This document shows, piece after piece, positions 56,379-64,000 of a stretch of DNA of 64,000 nt. Every line of letters starts with the position of its first letter. Position 1 is the stretch's first letter. The translations under genes were made by a program, and so were the position numbers. This DNA comes from Mesorhizobium ventifaucium. GTDB taxonomy: Bacteria > Pseudomonadota > Alphaproteobacteria > Rhizobiales > Rhizobiaceae. The notes under the pieces are model-generated. The model saw only the letters and a program-made list of their open reading frames with translations, did no database searches and was not told the DNA's origin. The stretch spans positions 1 through 64,000 of the forward strand of contig NZ_CAKXZS010000008.1 in NCBI RefSeq assembly GCF_935822925.1. Direction: 5' to 3'.

Positions 56379-56512
56379 AGCGCGTCGCGGCTTGCGCGAC
56401 ATGTAATGAAAGCGCCACGCGCAAAGGATGCTCTATCCTCTTGAACGAGCGCCGCAGCCCTGTTCGGCTCGCAAAGCCATGGGCCGGAACCGGCGGCATA
56501 TTTCGGTTGACG

Positions 56513-57061
56513 TCAGTAGTCCTGCACCTCGCAGGAACTCTGCTCGAGAAACCGCGACACGGTCGGCTTCCAGCTGTCGTCGGGCACGAAGGAGCGGATG
56601 ACGAGCATGCCTTCGTCGATGGGCGCTTCGACGAAGATTGCCCCTTGCAATTCTTCCGGCAGATCCTTGCGGATCTCGATCATCTGCGCCGGTGTCAGTA
56701 CGATACTGTCCAGCACCCTTCCGGTCGCGCTGTGGTCGTTGAAGGAGTAAATATTATGGCCGCTGCGGTCATAGACCGATACGGACCAGAACGGGACGTT
56801 TCCCGGTGCCTTCACCCGAACCATCCCATCGGACAGATCGAAGCGGCAAGCCGCAGCATAAAACAGCGGATCGACGGATTTCACCACTGGCGTACCGCCG
56901 GCCTCAGCGTCCAGCCTGGTCATCCGATAAAGGTTGGAGGCCATGGCCAGCCGCGACCAGGCATTACGTTCGGAAAATTCCGGGACGAGCAGCAGCACGA
57001 TGATGTGTACGATGCCGGCGCCAAGCAGGCCGAGCAAGATCGCGTGCGGCAGCCTACGCAT
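56513..57061 (-). CDS. DUF1254-family membrane-anchored protein
   Basis: Encodes 182 residues. An N-terminal hydrophobic helix (MRRLPHAILLGLLGAGIVHIIVLLLV, about 5-27) anchors it. The rest (FDLSDGMVRVKAPGNVPFWSVSVYD) matches the DUF1254 type that is usually paired with DUF1214. It overlaps the DUF1214 gene by eight bases. Function unknown; probably periplasmic. Confidence 0.85.
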   Translation of the reverse strand: MRRLPHAILLGLLGAGIVHIIVLLLVPEFSERNAWSRLAMASNLYRMTRLDAEAGGTPVVKSVDPLFYAAACRFDLSDGMVRVKAPGNVPFWSVSVYDRSGHNIYSFNDHSATGRVLDSIVLTPAQMIEIRKDLPEELQGAIFVEAPIDEGMLVIRSFVPDDSWKPTVSRFLEQSSCEVQDY

Positions 57062-57638
57062 TGCAGCCGACCTTCACGATCTGCGGCAGCGTGACATCCG
57101 AAAGGCCCGTGCTGCTGGCGATCGGCGTGTCGTAGAATGTCAGCACGAGATACATTCGGCCGAAGCCGTCGGAAAGCAGCCAGTTGCCCGGCGCGGGGCG
57201 GTTGCTGACGGAAATAAGCACGGAATTGTCGGGCTGGCGCAGCACCTGGTAGGACTGAAGTGCCGCAAGCCTTGGCTTGCCGGTATCGACCACGCCGAGC
57301 GACCGATCGGCGGCATAGAGGGTCCAGAACCGGGCTGTGGGAAATCCGCCTTCGATTTCATAGGCGCATTGGCGTTTCAATTGTTCGCCACCGGAATCAC
57401 GTTCGGCGACAAACGACAGGCCTTCTGCCTGCCCGAGTGCAAGGACACCCTCGCGCGCCACGCGGGCTTTCGAATAAGGATCCGCCGCCTGCGTGCCGAT
57501 ATCGGGAAACGCCGTCCATTGGCCGATCCTGATCGCGCCAATGCCATCCTGCGTCTTGAGAGCGTACCAGACGCTGCCGCCGCCGCCGCCGATGGCTATG
57601 GCAAGCGCGAGGAGCGTCAGGAATGCGTTCTTGAGCAT
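57054..57638 (-). CDS. DUF1214-family secreted protein
   Basis: Encodes 194 residues. A hydrophobic N-terminus (1-26) is a signal or anchor. PTARFWTLYAADRSLGVVD and NWLLSDGFGRMYLVLTFYDTP are typical of DUF1214. Together with the DUF1254 gene it forms a translationally coupled pair. Function unknown. Confidence 0.88.
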   Translation of the reverse strand: MLKNAFLTLLALAIAIGGGGGSVWYALKTQDGIGAIRIGQWTAFPDIGTQAADPYSKARVAREGVLALGQAEGLSFVAERDSGGEQLKRQCAYEIEGGFPTARFWTLYAADRSLGVVDTGKPRLAALQSYQVLRQPDNSVLISVSNRPAPGNWLLSDGFGRMYLVLTFYDTPIASSTGLSDVTLPQIVKVGCNA

Positions 57639-57746
57639 GAAGAGCCGCGGGCAAGAGGAGTGCCGCTCGGGGATATCGCGGGGCAGGGGGCCATGGCAAG
57701 CGGTGGAATTGCGGCGCGAGGGATGGCCTGGCCCGTCGTGCCGGCA

Positions 57747-59906
57747 TCAAAGCGCCGACAGGGTCTCCGGTGTCGCAGGCGCCTGGAGGACGGGCGCCGA
57801 CTGGAACAGCCTTGTGATGTCTCTGAGCGCCCGCGTCGTCTGGCTGGACAGCACCGGCGGCCGCTCGGCGGCGGAGTCGGCCGCTGCCTGCTCGGCATTC
57901 TTCTTTTCCGCTTCCTCGGCCTTGGCGGCGATCTCTTCGTCGACGAAGGGATGATCGAGGCCGGGGATCGGCTTGAGGTCGATATTCTGGTGTGCATAGA
58001 CCATCAGCCGCTGCCAAACCATCGCCGGCAGCGAGCCGCCGGTCATGTTGTTGGTTGGGGTGAAGTCGTCATTGCCGAGCCACACGGCAGCCGTGTAGTT
58101 GCCTGTAAAGCCGACATACCAGGCGTCGCGGTAAGACTGCGTAGTGCCGGTCTTGCCGGCCGAAACGATATTGGGAAGGGCAGCGCGCCGCGCCGTGCCC
58201 ATCACCGGCACCGCCGCCAGCATGGTGTTCATAGATTTCAGCGCCTGCTCCGAGAGCACACGGCGCGGCGGCGGCGCATCCTTGGCGAAATCGTAAACCA
58301 CCTCGCCGGTACGGGTGACGAGCTGGGTGACGCCATGCCGGGAGCCGACAAAGCCGTTCTGGGCGAACACGCTATAGCCTGTCGCCTGGTCCATCACGGT
58401 CATGCCCGATGTGCCGAGCACCATCGTCTTGTGCGATTCGAGCGGCGATTCGACGCCCATGGCTTCCGCCATCGCCTTGATCGGCTTGATGCCGAGATGA
58501 TTCTTGGCAAGCCGCACCGGCACGGTGTTGACCGATTTCGCCATCGCCGTGATCAGCGTGACCTTGCCGGCCCGTCCGTCATTGTAATTGTGCGGCGACC
58601 AGGCACCCCAGGAGATCGGCGCGCCGGAAACGACGGAGTCCGACGTGAAGCCGTGCTCCATCGCCGTTGCGTATACGTAGGGTTTAAACGATGAGCCGCT
58701 CTGGCGCAGCGCCTTGGTGGCGCGGTTGAACTGGCTGGCGCCGTAGTCGCGGCCGCCGACGATCGCCCTGACTGCGCCATTGGTTTCGATGACGACCATG
58801 GCGCCTTCGGTGACGTTGTATTCCTTGCCGAACTGGCGAAGATGGAACTCCATCGATTCTTCCGCCGCCTTCTGGATGTTGGCGTCGAAAGTGGTGTGGG
58901 CGACCAGCGAATGCTGGCCGGACTTCGCCGCGATCTTCTTGACCTCTTCGAATGCCCAGTCGAGGTAGTAATCCGGGCTCTTCTGCTCGCCGCGGTCGAC
59001 GATTTCAGCCGGATGCAGCCGCGCCTGCAGCACCTGACCCTCGCTCATGAAGCCGCCTTCGACGAGATTTGACAGCACCACATTGGCCCGCGCCCTGGCA
59101 GCAGGCAGGTTGATGTGCGGCGCGTATTTGGTCGGTGCCTTGAACAGGCCGGCCAGCATCGCCGCTTCGGCGAGGTTCACATCCTTGACGCTTTTGCCGA
59201 AATAGAAATCGGCGGCCGCTTCGATGCCGAACGTGCCGCCGCCCATATAGACGCGGTCGAGATAGAGCTGCAGGATCTCCTTCTTCGACAGATTGGCCTC
59301 GAGCCACAGCGCCAGGAAGGCTTCCTTGACCTTGCGCTCCAACGTCCGTTCATTGGTCAGGAACAGGTTCTTGGCCAACTGCTGGGTGATGCTCGAGCCG
59401 CCCTGCACCACGGAATTCGCCCGCACATTCGCGAAGATCGCGCGCGAAAGGCCGAGCGCGTCGATGCCGTAGTGATCGAAGAAACGCCGATCCTCGGTGG
59501 CCAGCACCGCCTTGATGACCTGGTCGGGCATCTCGTCGACCGGCACCGAATCGCGCTGGATGATGCCGCGCTGGCCGATCTCATTGCCGTAGCGGTCGAG
59601 GAAGGTGATGGCGAAATCGCCCTGGGCGCGCCAGTCGCCGGCGGTTTCCTGGAAGGCCGGCAACGCGAGCGCCAGCATGACGACGATGCCGCCGGCGCCG
59701 AGGGTGAAACCTTCGCTCAAGAGTTCGATGATGCCGCGGCGCCAGCCGGAGACGCCGAAGCGCCGGAAAAAAATGGTGGCCGCTTCCCAGAACCGGCGCG
59801 CCTTGAAGCCGATCTCGTAGAGCGAGGAATCGAACCACGCATCCGCCGCCAGCAGTCTTGCGGCAATCGGACCCCTTCTCCTGCGTGATTTCAAAGGACT
59901 GGCCAT
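57747..59906 (-). CDS. Penicillin-binding protein, class A (1A family)
   Basis: Encodes 719 residues. One membrane helix (about 68-88). Glycosyltransferase domain: ATEDRRFFDH (136-145, Glu138) and GGSSITQQLAKN (169-180). Transpeptidase domain: SSFK (Ser405 to Lys408), SVN (458-460) and KTGTT (near 595). It polymerises and cross-links peptidoglycan. The DUF1254/DUF1214 pair follows on the same strand 108 bp on. Confidence 0.93.
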   Translation of the reverse strand: MASPLKSRRRRGPIAARLLAADAWFDSSLYEIGFKARRFWEAATIFFRRFGVSGWRRGIIELLSEGFTLGAGGIVVMLALALPAFQETAGDWRAQGDFAITFLDRYGNEIGQRGIIQRDSVPVDEMPDQVIKAVLATEDRRFFDHYGIDALGLSRAIFANVRANSVVQGGSSITQQLAKNLFLTNERTLERKVKEAFLALWLEANLSKKEILQLYLDRVYMGGGTFGIEAAADFYFGKSVKDVNLAEAAMLAGLFKAPTKYAPHINLPAARARANVVLSNLVEGGFMSEGQVLQARLHPAEIVDRGEQKSPDYYLDWAFEEVKKIAAKSGQHSLVAHTTFDANIQKAAEESMEFHLRQFGKEYNVTEGAMVVIETNGAVRAIVGGRDYGASQFNRATKALRQSGSSFKPYVYATAMEHGFTSDSVVSGAPISWGAWSPHNYNDGRAGKVTLITAMAKSVNTVPVRLAKNHLGIKPIKAMAEAMGVESPLESHKTMVLGTSGMTVMDQATGYSVFAQNGFVGSRHGVTQLVTRTGEVVYDFAKDAPPPRRVLSEQALKSMNTMLAAVPVMGTARRAALPNIVSAGKTGTTQSYRDAWYVGFTGNYTAAVWLGNDDFTPTNNMTGGSLPAMVWQRLMVYAHQNIDLKPIPGLDHPFVDEEIAAKAEEAEKKNAEQAAADSAAERPPVLSSQTTRALRDITRLFQSAPVLQAPATPETLSAL

Positions 59907-60075
59907 TCCAAGATCCGGCTGCGACTGCGCCTTCCACTGAGAAACTGCTTGCGGGCAATTTCAGGTCGGCACTCTACCAGACTATTTGTCCATTTTGGCC
60001 TCACTCACAAGGGCGAGGGGGCTTTCGCGGTACAGTTTGTTGATACCAGGGTCGGGCCTGCCACCTCGCATCCAC

Positions 60076-60714
60076 CTACCGCGCGGCGATAAAGCGCACG
60101 AAATGCGCCACGTCGGCATCGCTTGGCTCCTGGCCGGTGAAACTGCGCAGATAGGCGGCGAGATGACTGACCCTCGCCTCGACCGGTTCCTTGAGGTCGA
60201 GCACGTAATAGCCGATCTGCATATAGTACAGCACACGGGCGCGGATGAAGGCATCCTCTTCGCCGTAGCCATGCCGGCGATACATGTCACGGATCGCGCC
60301 CAGTCGGTCATTGTCGGCCAAGTCGATGGCCCGGCGCACGTCGTCGGAGCGCCGCGCCCATTCCCGGATGGCGAAGTCGAGCCTGGGATCGAACAGGCGC
60401 TCGTCCGCCCAGCATTCGAACACGTTCATGACCCCCATGATGATGCTTTCGGCCGGCCGCTGCGCGCGTTCGACGATCGCCCTGGTGTTGGTGTCCCGCC
60501 AATGGGCAAGCAACTGGTCGAGCAGGTCCTGACGGCTCTCGAAATACCAGTAGAAGCTTGAGCGCGAAACGCCGAGCTTCTGGCCGAGCGGCAGCACGCG
60601 CACGCTTGCGACGCCGTCTGAAATCAGTGTCTGGAGTGCAAGACCGATCCAGTCCCGGCGCGTCACCTTGGTGTTGCCGGACGCCGGCTCGTCCTGCGGA
60701 GCAATCATGGTCAT
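60076..60714 (-). CDS. TetR/AcrR-family transcriptional regulator
   Basis: Encodes 212 residues from MTMIAPQD; a start at 60765 adds an unsupported 17 residues. The N-terminal helix-turn-helix contains VLPLGQKLGVSRSSFYWYF (about 42-60). Divergent from the MttB-family gene, so probably its regulator. Confidence 0.9.
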   Translation of the reverse strand: MTMIAPQDEPASGNTKVTRRDWIGLALQTLISDGVASVRVLPLGQKLGVSRSSFYWYFESRQDLLDQLLAHWRDTNTRAIVERAQRPAESIIMGVMNVFECWADERLFDPRLDFAIREWARRSDDVRRAIDLADNDRLGAIRDMYRRHGYGEEDAFIRARVLYYMQIGYYVLDLKEPVEARVSHLAAYLRSFTGQEPSDADVAHFVRFIAAR

Positions 60715-60752
60715 GGCCGCACAATAGGCATGAGGGCAAGCTGCATACAACC

Positions 60753-60771
60753 GTACTAGACACATATGTAC
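60753..60771. promoter_or_regulatory. Possible TetR operator
   Basis: GTACTAGACACATATGTAC has GTAC at both ends and an ACATATGT palindrome (60762-60769). It lies between the TetR start and the divergent MttB gene. The match to a true dyad is only partial. Confidence 0.3.
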
Positions 60772-60885
60772 AGTGCAAGTATCCTGTCTGCCTCAGCGAA
60801 CTGGGCCGAGCGGCCGACGCGCGTCATCGCGGCTTCTCCCTACGATCGGCAAGGCAGGGCAATACGGCAATGAGGAGCATCCGCC

Positions 60886-62439
60886 ATGGTCGATGACGCT
60901 GCACGCAATCTCAGGCGCGAACGCAGGCGGCGACGAACCGGCGAGGCCGGCAGCGAGACCAGCCGCCGGCCGGACTATCGTTCGCTGAAGAACCCGTTCC
61001 TGCCGCAGCCGATCTTTTCGGCCGACCAGGTCGCCGCGATCCACGACACGGCGCTGCGCGTGCTCGAGCAACTCGGCGCCAAGGTGCTGCTGCCGGAGGC
61101 GCGCGCCATTCTTGCTCGTGCCGGCGCGCTGGTTGACAAGGACAGCCAGATGGTGCGCATCGGCCGCGACATCGTCTCGGCCGCGCTGGCCTCGGCGCCG
61201 AAATCGATCCGCGTCCATGCCGGTGACCGTGCCCGCGACCTGACGCTCGAACTCGGCTCGATGGCGTTCCTGGCAGGATCCGGGGCGCCGAACGTCACCG
61301 ATCTAGAGCACGGCCGGCGGCCGGGAACGCTTGCCGCCTTCGAGGATCTCATCCGGCTGGTGCAGCATTTCGACGTGCTGCACATGCTGGGACCTTGCAT
61401 CGAGCCGCAGGACGTCGACAACCGCTTCCGCCATTATGCCGTCAACCGCGCGCAGCTGACGCTGTCGGACAAGCTGCCGTTCGTCTTCGCGCGCGGCACG
61501 CCGCAGGTCGAGGACGGCTTCGAGATGCTGCGGCTGGCGCGCGGCTTGTCCGAGGTCGAATTCCGTTCGGGCGCTCATTGCTACACCGTCATCAACACCA
61601 ATTCGCCGCGTCAGCTCGATGTTCCGATGGCACAAGGCATCATCGATTTTGCCAGGGCGGGGCAAGTGCTGATCATCACGCCCTTCTGCCTGGCCGGCGC
61701 CATGGCGCCGATCACCGTGGCCGGCGCGCTGACGCTGCAGCACGCCGAAGCGCTGGCCGGGCTGACGCTGGCCCAGATCGTGCGGCCGGGCGCGCCGGTC
61801 GTCTATGGCTCCTTTTCCTCAAATGTCGACATGAAGTCCGGGGCGCCGGCCTTCGGCACGCCGGAGCACGTCAAGGCGACGCTCGGCGCCGGTCAGCTTG
61901 CACGCTTCACCGGCCTTCCCTGGCGGTCCGGCGGCGGCAGTGCCGCCAACATTTCGGACGCGCAGGCAGCCCACGAAACGCAGTTCGCGCTGTGGGGCTC
62001 GGTGCTCGCCGGCGCGACGGTCTGCATCCATGCTGCGGGCTGGCTCGAAGGCGGGTTGAGCGTCTCGTTCGAGAAGCTGATCACCGATATCGAGGCGCTG
62101 CAGACCATCGCGGAACTCTGCGTGGCGACGCCCGGCGACGAGGCCGCGATCGGCTTCGAGGCTATCGCCGAAGTGCAGCCGGGCGGGCATTTCTTTTCGG
62201 CCGGGCACACAATGGCGCGCTACCGCACCGCTTTCTACGAACCGCTGGTCGCCGATTGGTCGAATTTCGGCAACTGGACGCAGGCCGGGTCAAGAACCGC
62301 CACGGAGCGCGCCACCGGCATCTGGAAACGGCTGCTGGCCGATTTTCGGCCGCCGGCTTGCGCCGCTGCCACATCAGGTGTTCTCGACGAATTCATTGCG
62401 CGGCGCACGGAAGAGGGTGGCGCAGCACCGGTCTCGTGA
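60886..62439 (+). CDS. Trimethylamine methyltransferase (MttB) family protein, without pyrrolysine
   Basis: Encodes 517 residues with GAGGAG eight bases before the ATG. The MttB superfamily TIM barrel is visible in LGPCIEPQDVDNRFRHYAVN (about 168-187), ITPFCLAGAMAPITVAGAL, then SGGGSAANISDAQAAHE and GHTMARYRTAFYEP. There is no in-frame TAG: the archaeal enzyme uses a pyrrolysine there. Non-pyrrolysine members demethylate quaternary amines such as glycine betaine or carnitine and pass the methyl to a corrinoid protein. No corrinoid protein gene is adjacent. Divergent from the TetR gene. Confidence 0.88.
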   Translation: MVDDAARNLRRERRRRRTGEAGSETSRRPDYRSLKNPFLPQPIFSADQVAAIHDTALRVLEQLGAKVLLPEARAILARAGALVDKDSQMVRIGRDIVSAALASAPKSIRVHAGDRARDLTLELGSMAFLAGSGAPNVTDLEHGRRPGTLAAFEDLIRLVQHFDVLHMLGPCIEPQDVDNRFRHYAVNRAQLTLSDKLPFVFARGTPQVEDGFEMLRLARGLSEVEFRSGAHCYTVINTNSPRQLDVPMAQGIIDFARAGQVLIITPFCLAGAMAPITVAGALTLQHAEALAGLTLAQIVRPGAPVVYGSFSSNVDMKSGAPAFGTPEHVKATLGAGQLARFTGLPWRSGGGSAANISDAQAAHETQFALWGSVLAGATVCIHAAGWLEGGLSVSFEKLITDIEALQTIAELCVATPGDEAAIGFEAIAEVQPGGHFFSAGHTMARYRTAFYEPLVADWSNFGNWTQAGSRTATERATGIWKRLLADFRPPACAAATSGVLDEFIARRTEEGGAAPVS

Positions 62440-62459
62440 TGTAGTTCAGCGAGCGCGCG

Positions 62460-62624
62460 TTACACGGGGCGCTTGTCGCCTGCCTTCTGCGGGTTGCGGC
62501 GGATCGTGCCGGCATCGGCTTTCCTGTGCTTGTCGGCGGCGAGTCTGCGAATGCGATCGAAGCGGCTTTCCTCGGCCACTTTGGTCTTTACTACAGCATT
62601 TGGCTTCGGGACGAATGTAATCAT
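62460..62624 (-). CDS. Short basic protein (54 residues)
   Basis: A 54-codon gene on the minus strand with a perfect-looking AAGGAG seven to eight bases before ATG at 62624. It begins MITFVPKPNAVV and has many Arg and Lys residues (RFDRIRRLAADKHRK and RRNPQKAGDKR), so it is strongly basic and probably nucleic-acid-binding or ribosome-associated. It is too short to appear in a 60-codon cutoff. No family recognised. Convergent with the MttB gene (20 bp after its stop). Confidence 0.55.
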   Translation of the reverse strand: MITFVPKPNAVVKTKVAEESRFDRIRRLAADKHRKADAGTIRRNPQKAGDKRPV

Positions 62625-62724
62625 GGATCGATCTCCTTGCCGACGGCTGCGCGCCGGGGGATGCCCCGGCGGCTGTCTTTCAGGCTCTCGTCAAGAGCAC
62701 GTTCTCTCCGAGAGGTCGAAGATG

Positions 62725-63114
62725 TTAGGTGGCGAGAGCGACCGCGCAGCTTTGCGCACCCAGCCTGTCGGGCGAGGTTTTTCCGGGCATGGTCGCCCAG
62801 CCGCCCGTCTCGATGAACTGCCGCTTCTTGTAGCTGTCGGTTATGGCCTTGAACTCGACAAGTTTGGCGGCCGCGTCGGGCGCCGTATTGAAGCGATCGA
62901 CGCAGACCGCCGAGGCCAGTTCGCTGCGCGCCGTATCGCCGGCGGTGGCCGCCAGCGCGCGCGAGGTGCCGCCGGTCACCCAGCCGCCCCAGTTGAAACC
63001 GATGATCAGCGTGGCGACGAAGGTTCCAGCGCATGCCCACAAGAGCGTGGATTTGACCGGCTGGTAATCTTCCCATCGACGCGCGAGAGATGGCTTGCTG
63101 CTTTGTGTGGCCAC
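62725..63114 (-). CDS. Small membrane protein of Rhizobiales type
   Basis: Encodes 129 residues. One hydrophobic helix at about 22-42 (LLWACAGTFVATLIIGF) with a cytoplasmic basic N-terminus. Two cysteines later (AVCVDRF and AQSCAVA) may pair in the periplasm. No known domain. Between groEL and the basic peptide. Confidence 0.75.
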   Translation of the reverse strand: MATQSSKPSLARRWEDYQPVKSTLLWACAGTFVATLIIGFNWGGWVTGGTSRALAATAGDTARSELASAVCVDRFNTAPDAAAKLVEFKAITDSYKKRQFIETGGWATMPGKTSPDRLGAQSCAVALAT

Positions 63115-63201
63115 GGACAGTTCCTTCCTGGTTGATGTTGGGATCGGTCGCCCGGCCTTGCTGGGCCAGGCCTTGCAGGGCCTATTTACGGGAGGGGGTG
63201 G

Positions 63202-64000
63202 TCAGTAGCCGCCCATGCCGGCCGAAGGCGCAGCGTCTTTTGCTGGAATGTCGGTGATCATGGCTTCCGCGGTGATCAGCAGCGCCGCGATCGACCCGGC
63301 ATCCTGCAACGCGGTCCGCACCACCTTTGCGGGATCGACGATGCCGGCCTTGATCATGTCGACATAGATCTCGTTCTGGGCATCGAAGCCCTGGTTGTGA
63401 TCCTTGCTGTCCATGAGCCTGCCGACAACGATCGAACCTTCGACGCCGGAGTTCTCGGCGATCTGGCGGATCGGCGCTTCGAGCGCTCTCGACACGATCG
63501 AAATGCCCGCCGTAACATCGGCATTGGCCCCGGTCAGCCCGTTCAGCACGGCCTTGGCGCGCAGCAGCGCGACACCGCCGCCGGGAACGATACCTTCTTC
63601 CACCGCCGCGCGCGTGGCGTTCAGCGCATCGTCGATACGGTCCTTCTTTTCCTTGACCTCGGACTCGGTCGCACCACCGACGCGAATGACCGCGACGCCG
63701 CCGGCGAGCTTGGCCAGCCGCTCCTGCAGCTTCTCCTTGTCGTAGTCGGAAGTGGTTTCCTCGATCTGCCCCTTGATCTGCTGGACACGCGCCTGGATGG
63801 TGGCTTTCTCGCCTGCACCGTCGATGATCGTCGTTGTGTCCTTTTCGATCAGCACGCGCTTGGCGCGGCCTAGCATGTCGATGGTAATGTTTTCGAGCTT
63901 GATGCCGAGGTCCTCCGAAATCATCTGGCCGGCGGTGAGCACCGCGATGTCTTCCAGCATCGCCTTGCGGCGGTCACCGAAGCCCGGCGCCTTGACGGCC
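63202..64000 (-). CDS. groEL: Chaperonin GroEL, C-terminal half (cut by the window edge)
   Basis: About 266 codons visible; the 5' part continues beyond 64000. [42 protein letters not shown] and [13 protein letters not shown] are the standard GroEL apical-to-equatorial pieces. It ends [11 protein letters not shown], with a single GMGG rather than the long Gly-Gly-Met tail. It folds proteins in the cytoplasm with GroES; groES should lie to the right. Rhizobia often have several groEL copies. Confidence 0.97.
   Translation of the reverse strand, partial: AVKAPGFGDRRKAMLEDIAVLTAGQMISEDLGIKLENITIDMLGRAKRVLIEKDTTTIIDGAGEKATIQARVQQIKGQIEETTSDYDKEKLQERLAKLAGGVAVIRVGGATESEVKEKKDRIDDALNATRAAVEEGIVPGGGVALLRAKAVLNGLTGANADVTAGISIVSRALEAPIRQIAENSGVEGSIVVGRLMDSKDHNQGFDAQNEIYVDMIKAGIVDPAKVVRTALQDAGSIAALLITAEAMITDIPAKDAAPSAGMGGY

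Noticed and set aside
56934..58694. 586-codon plus-strand reading opposite DUF1214 and PBP genes
   Set aside because: Antisense shadow of recognised genes, no domain or ribosome site.

Overview
The window looks like chromosomal DNA from a GC-rich alphaproteobacterium of the Rhizobiales, most likely Mesorhizobium or a close Phyllobacteriaceae relative. I infer this from the gene content: MucR/Ros regulator, choline-O-sulfate bet operon, R. etli-type asparaginase, SufE, DUF1491, DUF2336 and DUF5330 proteins, and two families of short rhizobial-type intergenic repeats. No sequence search was run. There is no CRISPR array, insertion sequence, plasmid origin or intact prophage. The only phage trace is a frameshifted terminase small-subunit remnant at the left edge.

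Layout. 1-7.6 kb: terminase remnant, a secreted hypothetical, an unusual HAD phosphatase fused to a HerA-like ATPase, two short-chain dehydrogenases, a Rieske/FAD oxidoreductase and an LHPP-like HAD phosphatase. 7.7-17.9 kb: a two-armed catabolic and uptake locus. The left arm (minus strand) has an aldolase-family lyase and two Gfo/Idh/MocA dehydrogenases. The right arm (plus strand) has a FadR-type GntR regulator, a complete peptide/opine-type ABC importer and a second aldolase-family lyase. Three copies of a 10-bp half-site lie between the arms. This is the best candidate here for an undescribed system. 18-25.4 kb: a RES-toxin fragment, thioredoxin 2, a phosphotransferase/P-loop kinase fusion, a frameshifted universal stress protein, tRNA-Pro(CGG), a phosphohexomutase, and a divergent NmrA/LysR pair. 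25.4-31.8 kb: betI-betC-[PLP dehydratase]-betA-betB, preceded by a GATC-centred palindrome, converting choline-O-sulfate to choline to glycine betaine.

31.9-41 kb: an SCP-x-type thiolase, asparaginase, a Gre-family factor, a Doc/AbrB toxin-antitoxin pair whose promoter is framed by two 19-bp repeats, both methylmalonyl-CoA mutase subunits, and a HerA-like ATPase. 41-49 kb: L,D-transpeptidase, haloacid dehalogenase, branched-chain aminotransferase-like enzyme, Fe-type superoxide dismutase, two periplasmic c-type cytochromes, a small SET-domain protein and oligopeptidase B. 49-57.6 kb: SH3-like secreted protein, mucR behind a long AT-rich leader, sufE, a membrane histidine kinase overlapping a peptidoglycan-binding protein, and DUF proteins. 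57.7-64 kb: class A penicillin-binding protein, a TetR regulator divergent from an MttB-family methyltransferase, a 54-residue basic protein, a small membrane protein and the 3' part of groEL, which runs off the right edge.

How the genes fit together. The bet operon and the MttB-family gene both point to quaternary amines as osmoprotectants and nutrients. The 7.7-17.9 kb locus imports and probably breaks down a sugar-acid, opine or amino-acid-like compound not identifiable from sequence. Many other genes are single housekeeping units. Several loci carry frame damage (terminase, Usp, RES) that could be true decay or, for Usp, a sequencing error.
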